Below are positions 32,783 through 35,555 of a DNA stretch of 35,555 bases, one piece after another. A program made the position numbers and the translations under genes. The stretch covers positions 1 to 35,555 of the forward strand of contig JABLXL010000037.1 in the NCBI GenBank assembly GCA_013178005.1, read 5' to 3'. This DNA is from Actinomycetota bacterium (lineage in GTDB: Bacteria; Actinomycetota; Geothermincolia; Geothermincolales; RBG-13-55-18). Positions within the stretch are counted from its first letter, which is position 1. Each line of letters opens with the position of its first letter. The notes below the pieces were generated by a model. That model had not been told where the DNA came from, ran no database searches, and saw only the letters and a list, made by a program, of their open reading frames with translations.

Positions 32783-34327
32783 TCAGTGGCGGAAGTGGCG
32801 CTTGCCGGTGAGAACCATGACCAGGCCGCGGCGCTTTATCTCCTCGAAGGTCTCCTCGTCCCGCATGGAGCCCCCGGGCTGGATGAAGGCCTCCACCCCC
32901 GCGTCCGCGGCCATGACCACCGAGTCAGGGAAAGGGAAAAAGGCGTCGGAGGCGCATACCGATCCGCTCGCCTTTGCTCCCGCCTTGCGCAGGGCGAGGT
33001 GCGTGGAGTCGAGGCGGCTCATCTGTCCCGCCCCGATGCCCACCGTCGCTCCATCCCTGGCCAGCACTATGGCATTGGACCGCGTATGCTTGGCCACCTT
33101 CCAGGCGAAGACCAGGTCCTCCCATTGCCTCTCGTCGGGCTTGCGGTCCCCGACGTAGGTCACGTTGCTCAAGTCGTCCTCGCCGGCGTCGTAGTCCTGC
33201 ACCAGCAGTCCCCCGTCCACCCTCTTCAGGTCCTTTAACAGATTGAAGGGCTCCCTTTCAAGGGGCAGGCGCAGGAGGCGTATGTCTTCCTTGCGCTGCA
33301 GGATCTTGCGCGCATCCTCCTGATACTCCGGGGCTATCACCACCTCCACGAAGATGGAGTTGATTAGCTCGGCCGTTTCCTCGTCCACCGGGCGGTTCAA
33401 GGCCATGACGCTGCCGAAGGCGCTGACCTCGTCGCATTCGTAAGCTCTCCTCCAGGCATCGGACAGCCGTTCGGCGACCGCCACCCCACAGGGATTGTTG
33501 TGCTTTATCATCACCACGGCGGGGCGCGGGAATTCTTTCACCAACGACCAGGCCGAGTCGGTATCCAAAACGTTATTGAAGGAGAGCTCCTTGCCGTGCA
33601 GTTGCTCGGCGAAGACCAGAGCCGTGGAGGGGGCGCCCACTTCCTGGTAAAGGGCTCCCCTCTGGTGGGGGTTCTCGCCGTAGCGCAGCATGGACTGTCT
33701 CTTGAAGACCAGGTTCAGGGTGTCCGGGAACTCCTCGAAGGCGCCGGACAAGTAGGCGTAGATGGCGGCGTCATAGGCGGCGGTATGGCGAAATCCCTCC
33801 GCCGCCAGGGACTTGCGCGTCTCCTCGGAAAGGCCTCCGCCGTTGCGGCGCATCTCCAGGAGCAATGAGGAATAGCGCTTGGGGTTGGTGACCACGGCCA
33901 CGCTGGAGAAGTTCTTGGCCGCGGCCCGGATGAGGGTCACTCCCCCTATGTCTATCTGCTCCACCGCCTGCTCCAGGGTGGTGCCGGGCTGCGCGATGGT
34001 CTCGGCGAAGGGATAAAGGTTCACCACCACCAGGTCTATGGGCTTGATGCCTTTCTCCTTGAGCTGTCTCATATGCTCGGGGTTGGAGCGATCGGCGAGG
34101 AGGGCGGCGTGGATATGGGGGTGAAGGGTTTTGACCCTTCCGTCGAGCATCTCCGGGAAGCCGGTGACATCGGATATGGGGACCACGTCGATGCCTTCTC
34201 CGCGCAGCTTGGTCTCGGTGCCCCCGGTGGAGATGATCTCCACACCCATCTCCCGCAGCTCCCTGGCCAGCCCCACGATACCAGCCTTGTTCGACACGCT
34301 GAGAAGCGCCCTCTCGATCTTGGCCAT
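32783..34327 (-). CDS. purH: Bifunctional AICAR formyltransferase / IMP cyclohydrolase
   Basis: The 514-residue protein carries out the last two steps of IMP synthesis. The N-terminal MGS-like cyclohydrolase domain (about 1-195) has LLSVSNKAG, ISTGGTE and MLDGRVKTLHPHIHAALL. The C-terminal formyltransferase domain has MLRYGENPHQ, FNNVLDTDSAW, MIKHNNPCGVA, ECDEVSAFGSV and QPGGSMRDEE. Length and motif order are normal. It is downstream of purN with a 218-bp gap, which includes the palindrome GAGTAATTACTC. Confidence 0.97.
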   Translation of the reverse strand: MAKIERALLSVSNKAGIVGLARELREMGVEIISTGGTETKLRGEGIDVVPISDVTGFPEMLDGRVKTLHPHIHAALLADRSNPEHMRQLKEKGIKPIDLVVVNLYPFAETIAQPGTTLEQAVEQIDIGGVTLIRAAAKNFSSVAVVTNPKRYSSLLLEMRRNGGGLSEETRKSLAAEGFRHTAAYDAAIYAYLSGAFEEFPDTLNLVFKRQSMLRYGENPHQRGALYQEVGAPSTALVFAEQLHGKELSFNNVLDTDSAWSLVKEFPRPAVVMIKHNNPCGVAVAERLSDAWRRAYECDEVSAFGSVMALNRPVDEETAELINSIFVEVVIAPEYQEDARKILQRKEDIRLLRLPLEREPFNLLKDLKRVDGGLLVQDYDAGEDDLSNVTYVGDRKPDERQWEDLVFAWKVAKHTRSNAIVLARDGATVGIGAGQMSRLDSTHLALRKAGAKASGSVCASDAFFPFPDSVVMAADAGVEAFIQPGGSMRDEETFEEIKRRGLVMVLTGKRHFRH

Positions 34328-34456
34328 CGACCATACCCCCTACCTTCGTTCTTCGCCGAAAACGGCCCTCCTAACATCTGATCACGTCACTGCGCCATCT
34401 AATCTCCGGCTTGGGCGCGCTCCGCTCGCACGCCGGCAAGCCCGCGCGAACCGTTT

Positions 34457-34468
34457 GAGTAATTACTC
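34457..34468. promoter_or_regulatory. 12-bp perfect palindrome between purN and purH
   Basis: GAGTAATTACTC sits in an AT-rich patch of the otherwise GC-rich 218-bp gap and is a plausible operator for an internal purH promoter. No regulator consensus is matched. Confidence 0.35.
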
Positions 34469-34545
34469 CCATAAAATGGAAGTCCCGCAAAGGCTTCTTG
34501 CGCCTCACCTACCCCATGCCGGAACTTCCAGTCCCGGGTAATACA

Positions 34546-35169
34546 TCACTCAAGGATCTCCACCCGCCTGCCCACGATCCTCAGCCTGCCCTCGCAGAAA
34601 GCGCGTATGGCCTCCGGGTAGAGCCGGTACTCGACCTCGTGGATACGCTGGTGCAGCGTCTCCTCGTCATCCCCCGGCAGCACGGGTACGGCTTCCTGCA
34701 GGATGATGGGCCCGGTGTCCAGGCCTTCGTCCACGAAGTGCACGGTCACTCCGGTCACCTTCACCCCGTAAGCCAGGGCGTCGGCCACCCCCGAGGTGCC
34801 CGGAAAGGAAGGGAGCAACGCGGGATGGATGTTCATGATCCGCTCGCGGAACGCCGACACGAACTCCGGTCCCACCAACTTCATGTACCCCGCCAACACC
34901 ACCAGGTCCACGCCGCGCTCCGCCAGCATCCGGATGAGCTCGCGGTCGTAGGAGGAGCGGTCGGGAAAGGAGCGGGGATCGATGAAGACGGCTTCAAGGC
35001 CCATGCGCCGGGCGCGCACCAATCCGTAGGCTTCCTCCACGTCGCTTATCACTATGGCTATGCGTCCCGGGATGAAACCCTCCTCGACGCGCAGCGCGAT
35101 GTTCTCCAGGTTGGTGCCGGAGCCGGAAACAAGCACCCCGATTACGCATGGCCCGGACATGCGCTTCAC
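34546..35169 (-). CDS. purN: Phosphoribosylglycinamide formyltransferase
   Basis: The 207-residue protein formylates GAR using 10-formyl-THF. GSGTNLE is the phosphate-binding loop. Catalytic Asn and His lie in MNIHPALLPSFPG, and the Asp in VHFVDEGLDTGPII. The start may be GTG 35169 or ATG 35160 (MSGPCVIGVLVSG), which has AGGGG at a good distance; either leaves a full enzyme. It follows purM by about 10 nt, so they are co-transcribed. Confidence 0.96.
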   Translation of the reverse strand: MKRMSGPCVIGVLVSGSGTNLENIALRVEEGFIPGRIAIVISDVEEAYGLVRARRMGLEAVFIDPRSFPDRSSYDRELIRMLAERGVDLVVLAGYMKLVGPEFVSAFRERIMNIHPALLPSFPGTSGVADALAYGVKVTGVTVHFVDEGLDTGPIILQEAVPVLPGDDEETLHQRIHEVEYRLYPEAIRAFCEGRLRIVGRRVEILE

Positions 35170-35179
35170 CCCTATCCCG

Positions 35180-35555
35180 TCAACAGGTCAACCTGATACC
35201 GCCGTTTCCCTCGTGTATTTCCCCAATGCGCCTGGCGCGGTACCCTTCCAGGCCGAGCAGGTGGATGGCCTGGCGGAAATCACCCAGGTCCACTATCACC
35301 GCCATGCCTATGCCCATATTGAAGGTGCGGAACATCTCCACCTCGTCGATCCCGCCCATATCCTTGATGATCTTGAATATGCTTTGCGGGTGCCAGGTGG
35401 TTATGTCTATGGCCGCGTCCACGCCCGGGGGCAGCACGCGCGGCACGTTCTCGATGAGGCCTCCGCCCGTTACGTGCACGATGCCCTTGACCTCCATCTC
35501 GCGCACCAGGCGCATCACGCCCGGGGCGTAGATCTCGGTGGGGGTGAGCAGCTCC
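35180..35555 (-). CDS. purM: Phosphoribosylformylglycinamidine cyclo-ligase, 3' part
   Basis: This frame runs off the right edge and holds the last ~125 residues. It starts ELLTPTEIYAP, the PurM block before the second domain, then HVTGGGLIENVPRVLP, FRTFNMGIGMAVIV and a final GEIHEGNGGIRLT. PurM makes AIR from FGAM. The 5' two-thirds lie outside the window. Confidence 0.96.
   Translation of the reverse strand, partial: ELLTPTEIYAPGVMRLVREMEVKGIVHVTGGGLIENVPRVLPPGVDAAIDITTWHPQSIFKIIKDMGGIDEVEMFRTFNMGIGMAVIVDLGDFRQAIHLLGLEGYRARRIGEIHEGNGGIRLTC

Overview
The window is a high-GC bacterial chromosome segment. Its near-consensus sigma-70 promoters, ATGA-coupled operons, probable leaderless starts and gene mix (HD-GYP protein, OFA-type MFS carrier, AMP-forming and NDP-forming acyl-CoA enzymes, TIGR04076 and DUF6159-like proteins, LarA homologue) suggest a deep-branching, probably anaerobic Actinobacteriota-type organism. 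That assignment is inference, as no rRNA gene is present.

Layout. 1-2600 is a decayed mobile zone: the end of an IS21-like element made of 23-bp tandem repeats, an ISL3-family transposase cut off by it, the C-terminal stub of a DUF4411 PIN-like toxin, and a tyrosine recombinase broken by one in-frame TAA just before its catalytic tyrosine. Three tRNA genes (Phe, Asp, Glu; minus strand) follow. 3465-7054 is a two-gene operon of a HEAT-repeat protein and an HD-GYP protein that share a homologous N-terminal module. Next come an MFS carrier, an NDP-forming acyl-CoA synthetase alpha-type subunit with a probable leaderless promoter, and tRNA-Lys. Two small genes (a YkgJ-like Cys-cluster protein and a TIGR04076 protein) are flanked by two related palindromic repeats. 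A DUF6159-like membrane protein, an unknown protein, an AMP-dependent acyl-CoA ligase and a thiolase come next, then a single pilin-like gene on the minus strand.

The centre is a complete tryptophan operon, trpL-trpE-G-D-C-F-B-A (17468-24992). It has a TTGACA-N17-TAAAAT promoter, a 15-residue leader peptide with three consecutive Trp codons, and mutually exclusive hairpins ending in an intrinsic terminator, which together make a ribosome-mediated attenuator. A Gfo/Idh/MocA oxidoreductase, a DUF606-like membrane protein, a tandem structured repeat and a second MFS carrier follow. The right end is on the minus strand: hotdog thioesterase, membrane protein, LarA-like protein, small membrane protein, then purH, purN and the 3' part of purM, which form a late purine-biosynthesis cluster.

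The most unusual feature is a recurrent local duplication about 100 bp long. The 3' ends of the acyl-CoA ligase gene, trpD and larA are each repeated immediately downstream of the gene, and a fourth, intergenic 103-bp structured unit is also present twice. The copies range from identical to clearly diverged, which suggests a repeated process rather than one event. The trp attenuator and the 3'-end duplications are the two points most worth following up.
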